Shown piece by piece: positions 25,170 through 36,843 of a DNA stretch of 64,000 bases; position 1 is the first letter of the stretch, and the number at the start of each line of letters is the position of its first letter. This stretch comes from Coleophoma eucalyptorum (lineage: Eukaryota > Ascomycota > Leotiomycetes > Helotiales > Dermateaceae): NCBI GenBank assembly GCA_026120035.1, contig JALRME010000034.1:124001-188000 (forward strand), in the 5' to 3' direction. The notes below the pieces were generated by a model, which saw only the letters and a program-made list of their open reading frames with translations, was not told the origin of the DNA and made no database searches. Made by a program: the position numbers and the translations under genes.

Positions 25170-25884
25170 TATGATAATCTCGAATGAAATCTGTATAACT
25201 AAGAAGTTTTTCGGTTGTGTTTGCTGGATTTGACTGGTTTGAACTGTCCTTCACGATCATGAAATCAGAACACCCAAAGCCTTTATAAAGTACTCGGAAC
25301 TTTCGCACGACTCCCCCTCCGTCTTGATCCATTGCCACCATTGAATCAATTAGAACCACGGTAGCGTTAATTCAAATTTAATGCCGCGCTAGGTGGCTCG
25401 TCATCATCGATAGTAAATGCTTTGGTATGCGATAATTCTCCAGCACTGCCAAGTGTTTCCGGCTTCTATCCGCGGATACACCCCACGGCCCGAGACGGCA
25501 CTTGACGTCGGCCTATTCCAACTCCACCACTCTCATATAGCTCTTATTATTACAATACTCTGCCAATAACTCTAGCTCATTAAGTTTTCGCTTCAAAAGA
25601 ACTGGGAACAAAACGCTCAAGATTCTGGCCGACTTATCCATGTCTAGCCACTAGTGAACGCAACCCTTTCCGCGGCCCGGGATGGCATTTACATGTCAAA
25701 TTCATATCCCAAATATGGCTCACATCAATGCGTTGGTCAATGGTGGCTAATTGAATGACTTCTGATTAGTAGAGTCCACTTATGAGCCACATATAATTAA
25801 CGCCATCTCCTCCTGGCAACCTCACATTTTTGAAGTCTTGCAGAACTGCTAAATGATACCGAGATACCTTAAGAATTGTCCAAC
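25170..25884. promoter_or_regulatory. Divergent promoter of AtuA-like and CoA-transferase genes
   Basis: The 715-base region between the two starts contains a duplicated element: CGGCCCGAGACGGCA at 25486-25500 and CGGCCCGGGATGGCA at 25673-25687, which match at 13 of 15 bases. A CCGCGG hexamer sits at 25470-25475 and again at 25670-25675, exactly 200 bases apart. CGG-containing repeats are the usual binding sites of Zn2Cys6 regulators, one of which is encoded 2.5 kb away. A 66-codon upstream frame (ATG at 25341, stop at 25144) overlaps the AtuA start in another frame and could act as a uORF if transcribed. Confidence 0.5.
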
Positions 25885-27655
25885 ATGGCTGAGTACAACG
25901 TCCAAAGAGAAGCACGAAATGCTCTTCTTAATCATGTCCTCACAGACTCTCGCTTAGGGCTTTCACCGGCAGTCATTCAGGCTTGCAAGGAGGTCACTTT
26001 TGTTGGCGACGGGAAACCATTCATTCCAACGCCTCTCAAAATCACAGAGTCTAGTTCCGCACTGTCAGCTCTGGTCGGTGCTCTCGCTAGTGTTGTTGCT
26101 GCTGTGCGCTATGGTATTACCCAAGGAGTTCAAATCAATACGTGAGTTTGACGCTTACACCTGTACGCAATATTTTACTGAACGAACTGTCTTAGTGACA
26201 AGGCCACTTTATTTTTGATGTCGGTCCTTCTTCCAACTGTCGATAATGTATCATTTTTGAAGATTGATACACTGCGAAAGGCTATGGCAGAAGCAGATAT
26301 TTACGACATGGGCAAGCCAATTCACCGACAATGCACCAACATTTACCAATGCAAGGATAAACGGTGGTATCACCTCCATGGTTCTATGAATGCTTCGCGT
26401 ACTATGGAGATGGTCGGAGTACCAGAACAAGATGTCACCAAAGAAGAAGCCCAAAGGATATACAGAGAGAAGGTGGCCCAATGGAATGCAGAGGAAATCG
26501 ACCGGACTGCAAACGAGAAGTTCAAGCAGGCTGGCGTAATCTGCAACACTCCCGAGGAATTTTTCGCCTCACCTCATGTATGCTCTATCCAAATGTTGAA
26601 TCTGGAAACTGAAAAACTTACCAATGTAGGGGAAAATTATGGGCGAGGAACCACTGTATACATCCACACCAATAAAGGCTCCAAGGAAGGCCTGGCCACA
26701 ATCGAAATATCAGGGCTACAGGCCGCTAGAAGGTGTCAAGGTCATTGATTTCTCTCGGGTTATTGCAGCACCAGCGGCATCGAAGCTCTTGGCCGCTCTA
26801 GGTGCCGATGTTATAAAGATATCCTGCAGTAACCTCCCCGACATCGATATCCTACTCCCGGATATGAATACTGGAAAACGTGATGTAGATCTGGACTTGA
26901 AAACTGAAGCTGGGAAAGCAGAATTCAAGAGGATCTTGAAGGATGCCGATGTACTGGTCGACGGTTATCGACCCGGTGCCTTTGAGCGACTTGGCTTCAG
27001 CTCGACTACCCTCCGCGAAATCAACCCGTCGCTCATTTATGTCCGTGAGAACTGTTATGGATTCAAGGGACCTCTTAGTCATCGCTCTGGATGGCAACAG
27101 GTCAGCGATTGTCTTGTGGGGCTCTCTTGGCTCCAGGGCAAGTTTATGGGTTTAAACGAGCCGGTTGTTCCACTTCTGCGTAAGACCCGTCCCGGCTTTA
27201 TGAATATAATAACCTTGCTAACCTAAACAGCAAATTCCGATTATCAGACCGGTCTCATTGGTGCTGCTGCCATCATCCAAGCCTTGCTGACACGTACCCA
27301 AGAAGATGTCACATTTAATATTGATATTTCCCTGACCCAGTATAACATCTGGTACTACCGTTTGGGCCAGTACAACGAGCAGCAATCAAACGACCTGCTT
27401 GCACGAAACCCAGGGTTTTCAGTTCGCCATTACGATGAGATGACAAGTCTGCTTTCTAAATCACTTGCTGCTGTCAAAGTCAGCCGTCCAGGCCTATTGC
27501 AGACCCCAGAATTTTACCTAAAAATGTCTGGTAAAGAATGGGGGGTTGGTGATATGTCTATTCTTGGGGCTCCGTTTGATCTTGAGAAGTCGGTAATCGA
27601 TTATAGAGTACCGTCAGGTCGACGTGGTTGGGCAACTCTGGAATGGAAATCATAG
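25885..27655 (+). CDS. Class III CoA-transferase (CaiB/BaiF family)
   Basis: Four exons (25885-26141, 26196-26577, 26630-27179, 27231-27655) join in phase to give 537 residues. The ATG at 25885 lies in CAACATGGCT. The central blocks RPLEGVKVIDFSRVIAAPAA, LAALGADVIKI, KRDVDLDLKTEAGKAEF, DVLVDGYRPGAFERLG and INPSLIYVRENCYG are diagnostic of the family, and DYQTGLIGAAAIIQALL follows the last intron. These enzymes move CoA between carboxylic acids by way of an enzyme-bound mixed anhydride on an Asp. The acid is unknown. Divergence from an AtuA-like gene suggests activation or recycling of a branched or terpenoid-derived acyl-CoA. The N-terminal 200 residues form a first, more degenerate copy of the fold, as in other fungal two-lobed members. 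Confidence 0.9.
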
Positions 27656-29175
27656 ACAGATTGTAGAACTTAAGCAGTATTAAGCCATCTCGTGGAAAAG
27701 ACTGGAACTGTGCATGTAGTATTACTTCTTGTATATTGTAGTAAAGAGGAACCCAAACAATAGACATGGACCTACTTATCGGATTTTTATGAAGCGCGAC
27801 TAAAGCCTGAGACATTCAGATGCATATTCGAAAAGCATTATGATATCAAATTCATATTCCTTTAACGAAGATGAACTCCACAGCATTGCAAATGAGCAGT
27901 GTGAAGGGATGTGAATGGGGTCGTTGGAAAGCCACAGTTGTAGTGGCTATATCAGAGCGCATGGAGGTGTCATTTTAACCCTAATTCATGTTAGAACTGC
28001 CTTTGTAGTATTTATTACGGGACATATCAATCTCTCGTTCGAGTTTTGTAAGATTCTTCTCAGCACTCCCCATAATTCTTTGCCGTGGAACCTGTAGAGC
28101 ACGTGATGTGCAGAATAGTCCATGGATGAGGGTATTGATGGAAGAACCATATTGTGTATAAATTTAGCCCCTTATACATCTTGAAACTTTTCTCTGTGAG
28201 CTTGCTCATACGTAATAAAGCCGCTGGATCCGGAGGATCTACATTGTATAGTCCGTTGGAGTCGTAATGATCCACGGTTAGCATACCCGCGGCCCGAAAT
28301 TTGAAACCATCAAGCGAGAACATTTAATCGCAAGGTACAACTATTTGGTACACAGTATAGAAAATAACAAAACAGCTCCATTACTCCTCACTTTAATTTT
28401 ATGCTATTATCCAGAGAATAAATAATGTACGAAGGAGATAGCTGTTTAAGATTTGGCTTATTAGCAGTGCAAGTTTATAAAAATGTTGTTATAAGGCTAC
28501 TGTTAGTGACTTGTGCTACACCTTGATCAAACAGTTTTTACAAGCCAAGTACGGATAGAAGGGAGCGTGAGGATCAATACTATTATGGAAGACATACTGT
28601 GCTATATGAAGAAGGACATTATATTGCAGTTGGACTTGTAATTAGTATTCTAACATAAACAGCTTACGTCTCGGTTAAAGATCTGACACTGGGATCCTGT
28701 ATATCTAAATATCTACTATCTACTAACTCAAGAGACATAATTACTACCCATAAACAGCCTCACTGCTTCGATATAGAGTTTACTTTTAAGACTTTGTGCC
28801 TTTATCACGAAAAGAGGCGCCAGAAACAGCTTCCAAGAGATCATAGGCACATTTGTTGATCTAAAGTGCAAAGTATCTGTGAAGGCGAAAACTTCACACA
28901 AGGCCTTGCTAGCACATATAATAATAATGTTACAAATAGTTGGACCTATATCAGGCCGTGTATGTTCATGAGATGGTTCTGAATGCCTAAGATGCTTGTG
29001 TGCTGAAAATTGCATCGCTCTTTGAGCGAGCCGGATCCCCCAGACCCTTAGTCTGTAAATCTGACACCTTGCGTACCCAACTTCTCAGCACAGTAGAGCA
29101 TACCTTTCGAGTACGATATACTCATCGGAATCCAATTCTGAAGCCATGGTGTAAACCACCTCGTATGTAGAAGCT
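27656..29175. other. Intergenic, one unclassified short frame
   Basis: About 1.5 kb between convergent genes. A minus-strand frame 28323-28060 with an ATG (87 codons) reads like protein in its first half (FKFRAAGML, DPPDPAALLRMSKL) but has no recognised family or splice partner. The sequence CCGCGGCCCG at about 28289-28298 inside it repeats ten bases of the 25670 element. The rest is AT-rich and featureless. Confidence 0.35.
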
Positions 29176-30566
29176 TCAGGTGAGTTTTATGGACTGGCGG
29201 CGCATGGAGCAATATTCTCCTTCCATAAGACCCGATGTGGGTGTGGCAATATCGACCTGGGTGTTGCTGGACGTCTCGATACTCTCGTCGGTAGATTTGA
29301 TGGTTAACATGATTCCGTCGTTGGCCGAATCTTTCACATAGGTTGGGCTTAGAGTGCTCTCCTGACTGTTGGGCGCTTGTGACGGTGCTTTCGTAGCATT
29401 AGACATGGCATAAGTTGCGCTATGTGCATTCTCCACAACTGGCAATGTGCGTCTCTTTTGGGCCAGGCCTTTCAGGGTGGGAAACCACTCGCAAAGCAAA
29501 GGCCAAGTCATAGGGAGATTGGCGACGTAGATAGCAACAGAGCTCTCCCTAATGTACCACAGCATATAGGTCGGCGCAAAGATGTTGTTAAGGTTGAATA
29601 CCTTCGTCAAGATAGCGGCCAAGATGACAAAGACACCCAATAAGAAAACCCCGCTCAGGACGATTTTCTGCTTCCACGGCATTTTAAGGCGCATTAACAG
29701 TAGTAGTGGGAAGTAAAGCATCAAGGCGTCGGAGGAGATATTGAAACAGCCTTGTACGATTGCATAGTACTGCAAGGTGCTGCATTGGATGTTGGAAGGG
29801 GGCATGGACCAATATGCGCAGAATGGTCGACAGGCAGTGAAGAATGCAACTTCTGTAGCAAACCAGCCAACAGCCACGTAAATACATAGATAAAAGACCA
29901 TGCGTTGCATTTGAAGACCGACTGCTATACGAGTATACATTATCATCATACAGCATTTTGTGGCGTAGATGACGTTAAGCATTGCCTAGTTTCTCCATTA
30001 ATTGTCAGCTAAAGTGCATAATCATGGTAGGGACAGAGGTTTCTGGCGACAGTAGAGATCAAGTTATGATTGGTAAGACAGAAGAGAGAATGAAAGGGGA
30101 AGGGTTATCAATAGGCGATACTAGGCAAACTGACCTGCTCTGAGACTACTACAATTTTTGAACCATGGATTCTGTCCCGTATTTCGCTCGGAGTAAAAGT
30201 ACTGAAATCCCTGGGAGGGTATAAATTACTCCCTCCACCAGCTGCTATGATGTTCAGACAACTAACGAGAATGGTATAAAAACACTGAAATAATGAGCAT
30301 TGCCGCTTCTGTTGGTTTGGGGTCAGGAATTGAGATTACTTACACCCGCAACAATCATAATATAATCATCTGCTTGTAAGCCTTTGACACCAAGCTTATG
30401 AATCCGAGCATACCTATCTTGAAGTCAACATCAACTATCATCATGTGTTATGGGAGTTAAGAGTTTTCACTGACATTCTGAGCATAATCAGAAAAATTCC
30501 TATGCTGTACATACTCCATGATGACCTTGCTAATTCCCTCTGAAAGGCTATATCGAAGTCTCCCAT
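29176..30566 (-). CDS. SAT4-family (rhodopsin-like) integral membrane protein
   Basis: Four exons (30566-30475, 30413-30344, 30284-30135, 29985-29176) join in phase to give 373 residues. The ATG opens MGDFDIAFQRELARSSW, then a first membrane segment. The family hallmark GLQADDYIMIVAG follows, then NLYPPRDFSTFTPSEI, the SKIVVVSEQAML helix and FFTACRPFCAYW with FNISSDALMLYFPLLLL. Seven membrane segments are expected. The C-terminal 80 residues are a polar Ser/Thr-rich tail. These proteins are abundant in Pezizomycotina; some are GPCR-like (PTH11-type), but for most the ligand is unknown. Two of its introns use GTCAGT donors, and the third intron is unusually long (149 bases). Residues past the last helix carry no retrieval signal I can name. 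Confidence 0.88.
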
Positions 30567-32271
30567 GCCGATAATGAATAATATAAGGAATAGATCACCA
30601 GGGAACCTGACAGGGATAAATTCTAAGAAATGTAAGAAAGCCCATCCAGTCTTATGCGCGATAAGGCAAGAAACTTTTGTAAATGAGCTCTGACCAGAGA
30701 ACAATCTAGCTTCTTACATTTATGATCTATCCAAAAAGCCCTAACTTGTCTTTTCATGAGAGATACGTGACCAACGTGGTTGTGTGCTGATACATAAAAT
30801 GAGAGTATGAAGAGCAAGCGGCGAAAATAAGGTCTAGTTTGCCGAAGGGAGGGACTTGAAATATAATCAAAGCTTCCATGATAAGAAATCAATTAAGCTT
30901 TATGTGGGCCAGTGGATTTCGGCCCCATCTGTACTCGAAAACTGATCATCAAAGTGGAAAGAGCAAAGGGGTTAATCGGGATCAGAAAAAGCTAACTAGA
31001 AGAACTAGAACAGGGCGTCTCTTATCTTAAGCTAAGACGCAAGCAGGTGTAAATTCACAACGAACATTTCTGCTTGCGGCACCCCAGCCTTCCTTTCATG
31101 AACGACTATATTGTTTTAACTATGGACGATAAAGAACCTGGTTTTCTATGGCAGTTAATGTCCTTGGATATTCGCAGCGCGTGGAACGTCGACATGAACA
31201 CTGATAAGATAAGAAGTGGCGGGAATGTGCCAAGTTTACCTTTTACGCGCAGACAGATCTGCATCCCCAATCTTTCCCCTCCTGGTGCTGTTGCGAGATT
31301 GACCAGTCACAGATTGTTCCAACACTATATCTTCTAGCCTAACTCCAGATAGTCTAGAATCAGAAACAAATTTCAAGTAGCTTCCTCCCTACAGCCATAC
31401 TGAATGGGGCCTGGCAGCTCTATATACTGTAGCAGAGCCACAGCAGTGGCTAATAAATATGTCAGAGTAACTGGATAATTATTTGGTTATTCAACTTTCA
31501 CAAAGCATACTTCCTAGGGAAAAAGAGAGCTGCTTTGACACGACTGGCCTAGAGGCTGTAAGATGGAACTCGCACACAAAAGCAATTATCACGCTCAATT
31601 CTCCGGCCCTAATGAAACAACTTTGCAATCTCGATTTATTTGTGATGGCTGTACCGTATCACAACATGATCCTTGCAATGCTGGTATATGTATTGATGTC
31701 ACTTTTAGTCCAGAATGATATCGTGAATGAACTTTTGCGCTAAAGTCTCAAAGGATTTGGCTACTAGTTCAAATGAAGAGTCTTCTATCCAAATCTATCG
31801 CAGTTGGAGCTCGAGCCAAAATTAGAGTCGAAGTCAGTATTAATTCTAATGTTTATGTGGAGACCTAGTAAGCGTTCTCTAGTAGTCATTGTTGAGTTGA
31901 TTGAAATGGGTGACGGAATCAAACAATTGTTGAAGAATAATAGACCATTATGAACGTGGAGTTCAAGTGGCTTTATATGGCTTTATCATTGATTACTTTA
32001 CCCTCTTCTTTAAGCCTAATTAGGACGTAGTCTAGAAATTAGCTATATGCGAAAACAGCCCTCACCCAAGCCCGCAAACTATAGCCGGTTGCAGGTTCCG
32101 GATTTAAGCCAAGTGACGCATTTAGCGGAGCGGATTTCATAATGCGCCATCTAGATCCTGAATACTTCTATGTAGAATTATTCATTCATTTTATATCTAG
32201 AAACTTGAGATAGATATCATCTTTCCATGTCATGCGATCCTTCCAGATTGACTTAAACCTCTCTTCATGAA
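30567..32271. promoter_or_regulatory. Divergent region between two SAT4-family genes
   Basis: About 1.7 kb separates the two SAT4-type genes, which point away from each other. The short frames present (for example near 30623-30892, 31074-31337 and 31483-31743) show no motif. No repeated operator was recognised. Confidence 0.4.
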
Positions 32272-33500
32272 ATGGCGTTGTCTCTAGAGGTCCAGTTCCT
32301 TTATGAAGGTTGTATTTGGTATAGCATAAGTATAATAGGAGTGATTTCAAGAATGTTAGTTGCATGTAAATTCCTAGCATATTTCTTGCAGTTGCCATTG
32401 CTAACGATAGATAGGATATCTCGAATAATGCGCCAAAAGTCGTTGAAGCAGCTTGGCTCTGACGACTGGTTAATGATTTTGGTTGTAGTAAGGAGTGCAT
32501 CGGCTTAGATCAAAGAACCGATTAAATCTATTATTAGGTCATCTACACAGGAGTTTTCCTCTGCCTCAATCAGTTATCTCGCCGTGTGCATCGTTTCCCT
32601 TCGCCTAGAGAACAGATAGCTATTGGTAAACTTTGTGTCATCACAGAGATGTTGATGTTACATACTATATGGGGTATTAAAGCATGCTTGCTTATACTTT
32701 ATAATAGAATTACGTGCGTTGTTCTTCTAAACTGCACCGATGTTCTAGAGCTGGTATAAGTTGCTAACTTGTCAATATCCTTAGTCAAATACTTAAAGAG
32801 AACATTTTACTTCGAATTACAGCGGCATATGTTTTTCTAAGCTATGTCCTACTCTTAGTGGCATTCTGGGGGGTATTTTGCAGGCCATACTACAAGTATT
32901 GGGCAACATGGGAGGCTCAGCGTTTGGCGAACAGTACGTAACCGAGCTATGAACATAAAAACTGAGAAGTACTGAGCAACTCTCTAGGTCAATGTTATTC
33001 ATGGCAGTATTACTACATTACTCAATATGCATTTAATATATCATCAGATATTATGATCATGTGTGTCCCTATCTCAATGGTATATAAGGCACACTATAGT
33101 CTCTCCAGGTAATCTAACTTTTACTAGAGTAACAAAACAACCTACTAACATCCTCATACAGGAAACTGTTACTCATGGGAATTTTTAGTCTTGGAATTCT
33201 GACGGTCACTATTCGAAACCCCTTTACTCATAAATTAACTAATTGAACACATAGATTATTGCTGCGACTATAACTAAATATTACAATTTCACAAGCAAAT
33301 TCAACGTCACGCAGTCGGTTACTTGGTATTTACGAGAGTGTAGCATAGCTATGTTGGCATCAAATTTACTATTATGCCGACCTGTATTTCTTGCATTTTC
33401 TAATTTATTCCGCAAACCACGCCAAAATCTACACGAACCACTTACGAAAGTTCCGGATTATATCCAAGATTTATCTAACGAAACGAAAATTTCTGAATAA
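32272..33500 (+). CDS. Second SAT4-family membrane protein (seven short exons)
   Basis: Seven exons (32272-32354, 32415-32487, 32538-32713, 32785-32933, 32988-33108, 33162-33204, 33255-33500) join in phase to give 296 residues. The order of motifs matches the family: WYSISIIGVISRM, QLGSDDWLMILV, YTGVFLCLNQ, FPSPREQIAIGK, WGIKACLLILYNRIT, FWGVFCRPYYKYW, QCYSWQYYYITQYAFNISSD, RKLLLMGIFSLGIL and TWYLRECSIAMLASNL. Branch sites such as GCTAAC and ACTAAC support introns 1, 3 and 5. The last intron has a weak GTCACT donor. The gene is much more AT-rich than its neighbours and lacks the long polar tail of its divergent relative. No open frame longer than about 80 codons exists here, so it is easily missed. 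No internal stop remains after splicing, which argues that it is a gene rather than a relic. Confidence 0.78.
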
Positions 33501-34166
33501 GGAAGTGTCTTCGCAATGACTTGTTATGCTGAAACAGGTTTATTTATCAATACTACCAATGTTATCACCGGAGCAGGACTTAGGAAACGCGATGTCCTTA
33601 AAGATGATGCTGATATCAACAGAAAATTCAATGGATGCACCAAGGTAATGCTGCCTTGCGCAGATCCATTGCTAGGAATTTGGGCACCGCTCGACTCATC
33701 GATGTGCTCAGCATTTTCAGTAGCGATAATTTCAAAAAAAAAAAAAATACTGCGGAAGGAAAGCAAGTGAAGAATTTAAACCTTGCAAGATGAAAAAAGG
33801 GTTGTGTCTAAAGAAAGCCAAACAAAGAGCCAAAGATGTCTGTATCGTAGCTGGAAGTACAACCTTAACGCTAGTGTACGTAGAAGAAGAGGCTTGTGTG
33901 AGAAATTTACATATCCTAGAAATCAGGTGAAAGCATTAAGAGCCTTCCAGTTTGAATACAATAGGATCTCGCCTTCGCTAAACGCTGCAGTTACATATGT
34001 ACAACCCATATTCATCCATTCAAAATGTTAATAATTTATAGAAAGTCGTTTTGTCGCCTACCCATGCAGAGAAAAATACCCAAAAATTTTGGTTTATTGT
34101 CAATCCCACCACTATCCATGTTCTGTGTGAACGTGCACAGAATTTATCCATAGACTATCAAAGAAA
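33501..34166. other. Intergenic, no gene recognised
   Basis: AT-rich spacer with an A12 tract near 33735. Overlapping short frames on both strands at 33516-33770 and a frame at 33783-34031 show no motif. Confidence 0.5.
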
Positions 34167-34986
34167 TCAAGCTTTCGCGCTAGCACTAGCTGAAGCCGCT
34201 GGTGGAGCTGGTGGAGGGGCTGGTGTAGTTCCGTTCATTGGAGCCGGCGGAGCTGGTGGTGACGCGGTACCATTTCCAGGAGTTGGAGGTGCTGGAGGAG
34301 CGGCAGCTGCAGCCAGAGGACCTGCGGTTGCGTTCATTGGAGCTGGCGGAGCTGGTGGTGCTGGTGGTCCTGCGGTACCATTTGGAGGTGCTGGAGGAGC
34401 GGCAGCTGCAGCTAAAGGAGCTGGAGGTGCAGTCCCGTTCATTGCGGCTGGTGGAGTTGGTGGTGCTGGTGGTCCTGCGGTACCATTTGGAGGTGCTGGA
34501 GGAGCGGCAGCTGCAGCTAGAGGTGCTGGAGGTGCAGTTCCGTTCATTGGAGCTGGCGGAGCTGGTGGTCCCGCGGTACCATTTGGAGGTGCTGGAGGAG
34601 CTGCAGCTGCAGCTAGAGGTGCTGGAGGTGCAGTTCCGTTCATTGGAGCTGGCGGAGCTGGTGGTCCCGCGGTACCATTTGGAGGTGCTGGAGGAGCGGC
34701 AGCTGCAGCTAGAGGACCTGCAGTTGCGTTCATTGGAGCTGGTGGAGCTGGTGGTGTTGGTGGTCCTGCGGTGCCATTTGCAGGACCTGGAGGGGTGGGA
34801 GGCGCGGCAACGCCTGTCTTAGTTCCAAAGAGGCTACAGATTGTAAGTAAAGATAGTGGAATGAGAAACAACTGCACTACAGAAGATGATGACGTACGAT
34901 AGAAGTTTAAAGTCTATTGGACCGGCCACAGCAGAAGAAGTAAAGCAAGCGACCAGCGCAAATGAAAGAAAGGCATTTGAACGCAT
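34167..34986 (-). CDS. Secreted Ala/Pro-rich repeat protein
   Basis: Two exons (34986-34898 and 34833-34167) join across a 64-base intron (GTACGT to CTGTAG, phase 2) to give 251 residues. The first exon encodes a good secretion signal, MRSNAFLSFALVACFTSS followed by AVA-G, so cleavage near residue 21 is likely. After SLFGTKTG the protein is built almost only from Ala, Pro, Gly, Asn and Thr in blocks such as PPAPPNGTAGPPAPPAPMNGT and PLAAAAAPPAPP. The NGT/NAT sequons are repeated, so heavy N-glycosylation is possible, and the composition fits an extended cell-wall or extracellular protein. There are no cysteines in the mature part. The opposite strand is also open through the repeat, but it lacks an ATG and a signal peptide. 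The repeat number is likely to vary between strains. Confidence 0.72.
34200..34800. repeat. Coding tandem repeat, 96-base major period
   Basis: The DNA repeats with a 96-base (32-codon) period that is clearest between about 34420 and 34700. For example, GAGGTGCTGGAGGTGCAGTT recurs at about 34520 and 34616. Shorter 9- and 12-base GGHGCTGG-type units lie inside each copy. The period is a multiple of three, so copy-number change would keep the frame of the secreted protein. Confidence 0.85.
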
Positions 34987-36843
34987 TCTAGCGATTCAAA
35001 GCTGTGCAAAATTATTTAAAAGAAAGGAATGCTAAAACAAAGGAATGTAGAACTGTTGAAGAGAACGTTAAATTGAATACACAGTATCAATAGCTATATG
35101 AGGCAGACTACGAGGAACGTGCTGGGGAAGCTCTTTATCTTATTTGAGAAAAGCATAACCGTTGGAGTAGTCTAATTCTTAGCGAGGTTTTGATGTATGT
35201 TAGATATCGTCGACCAAGACAAGTAAGAAAATGAAGTGGACCATTCTGGTACGTGCGTGTGCCTCGATACTAGCTTACTGATTTTCGCCCAAGTCTTGGT
35301 TGAAGCTAGGACCCATGGATGCTCCAATGAAACTTTGGCCGGGGAGGGCCGCAAATTTCTGGTCGTTGGGGGCAGTGCATTTTGAGACTTTGGACGTTGC
35401 AATGTATATCGGCTTCCAGATAACTATCATCCATTAAATCAGATGGGATTCGCAAGGAATACTCATGCAAATAATACGAGAACACGAAAAAGCTTGGGTT
35501 TTCAAGAGGCAGGGAAGAAATATCTAGATTCAGATGACTGTTAAGTTATACTACTTCAATCGGCAGATCCAAAGCCACAAGGTACCTCAGAAGCGGCTGA
35601 CGATCCTAAGATGATCCAAACACGTTCTGTCCAAGTCCTTATTTTTATGTTTTGGTGTAGATCTGTGGTGTAGATCTGCGCAAAAACACATTGTTCTTGC
35701 ATATAAAGAGTTCCTCATTGGCTGGCCCGGGGGTGAGGGGAAAGGGGAAATAAAAGGCTATGCAACGGGGCCATTTCCACTATTTGTGGGTTCTGCCGGT
35801 CATTTTCGATCTTATCAATCTAGCACAGACAAAAAGCGATACAAAATCGGTATCGCATCGATTTGCCAGGGAAGAAGATCGCCTCCTGAATAGAACAGAT
35901 GGTGAACGGGCTCCAGATCTGGCTACGTCCGTGGGTTAGTCAGGGAAGTGTATCAAACTCCTTCCCTTCAATGTAGCCGCTGTGTCTCAGGATCGATGAT
36001 CAAGTCGATCTCTTACGCCGCTAACAGCCGAAGCGAGAGCTCTCGCAGAGGAAATATCAGCGATCTCTGAAAGATGAGGCCATGAAAATCCAAGGATTAG
36101 ATCCCAGTTCATCTATTGAGTGCGTTCAGATGATCGAACATGCAAATCTGTTCCATCTCAGATCTAATATGATCTAATCAGCTCAAGGGCTGAAACACGG
36201 GTTCACGGAATTGGATGGCTGAGTCTTGCTATTACAAATACAACCAGGTTCAAAACATTTATTATGTATTCGACTTATACAGCCTATACCCTGCCTTAGC
36301 TCTCCTTACAAGCCGTTAAGCATATATCTTCCGATATGTGGAGGCTCACATAGCTAGAAAAAAAATACTATCCTCTAGTTGTTCAGAAATGAAGCTTGCA
36401 ACCCAAGGTCCAGACTCTAGCTAGCAAGTATTTCACCTGTAGCTCCATTAGATGTAGGCTTTAAAGGTCAGTTTTTTAGGGCGAATTCGTATCGTTTGGA
36501 GATGCTCGTGTGTTGTTACGCTTGTTGTTCGAGTTAATTGGAAGTATGGTTTCAAATTAGTCGACTGAGCGGTCGTTCACGTGATCTTGCCTTAAAGCTC
36601 GTCGTCTAGTTTGTCCCAACTCACTTCTACTCGGTCTGATTGTCATGGTTTTCATAATATTCTCCACTTGGCATCAGAATTATGTCAATGCCATGATAGG
36701 CGAAGGTATTCAATCATCTGAAGTAGACATCATAGGAGATAAACAACTAAGATCTTCTATGCTTTAGTGGATCACTTGTAACTATACTAACTTAAATAGA
36801 TTCAGAGCTTAATATACAAATACTAGCTGAAAGAGCCTATTAC
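34987..36843. other. Intergenic, no gene recognised
   Basis: About 1.85 kb. The best frame (minus, 35402-35172, 76 codons) has no motif. The first few hundred bases above 34986 should hold the promoter of the secreted repeat protein, and those next to 36844 the 3' UTR of the transcription factor. Confidence 0.5.

Noticed and set aside
28060..28323. 87-codon minus-strand frame with ATG
   Set aside because: The first half looks protein-like, but there is no family match, no splice partner and no promoter context; kept only as a note in the gap entry.
34051..34902. 283-codon plus-strand Gly/Ala-rich frame
   Set aside because: It has no ATG, no signal and no motif, and it mirrors the repeat of the minus-strand secreted protein, which has a signal-peptide exon and proper splice sites.
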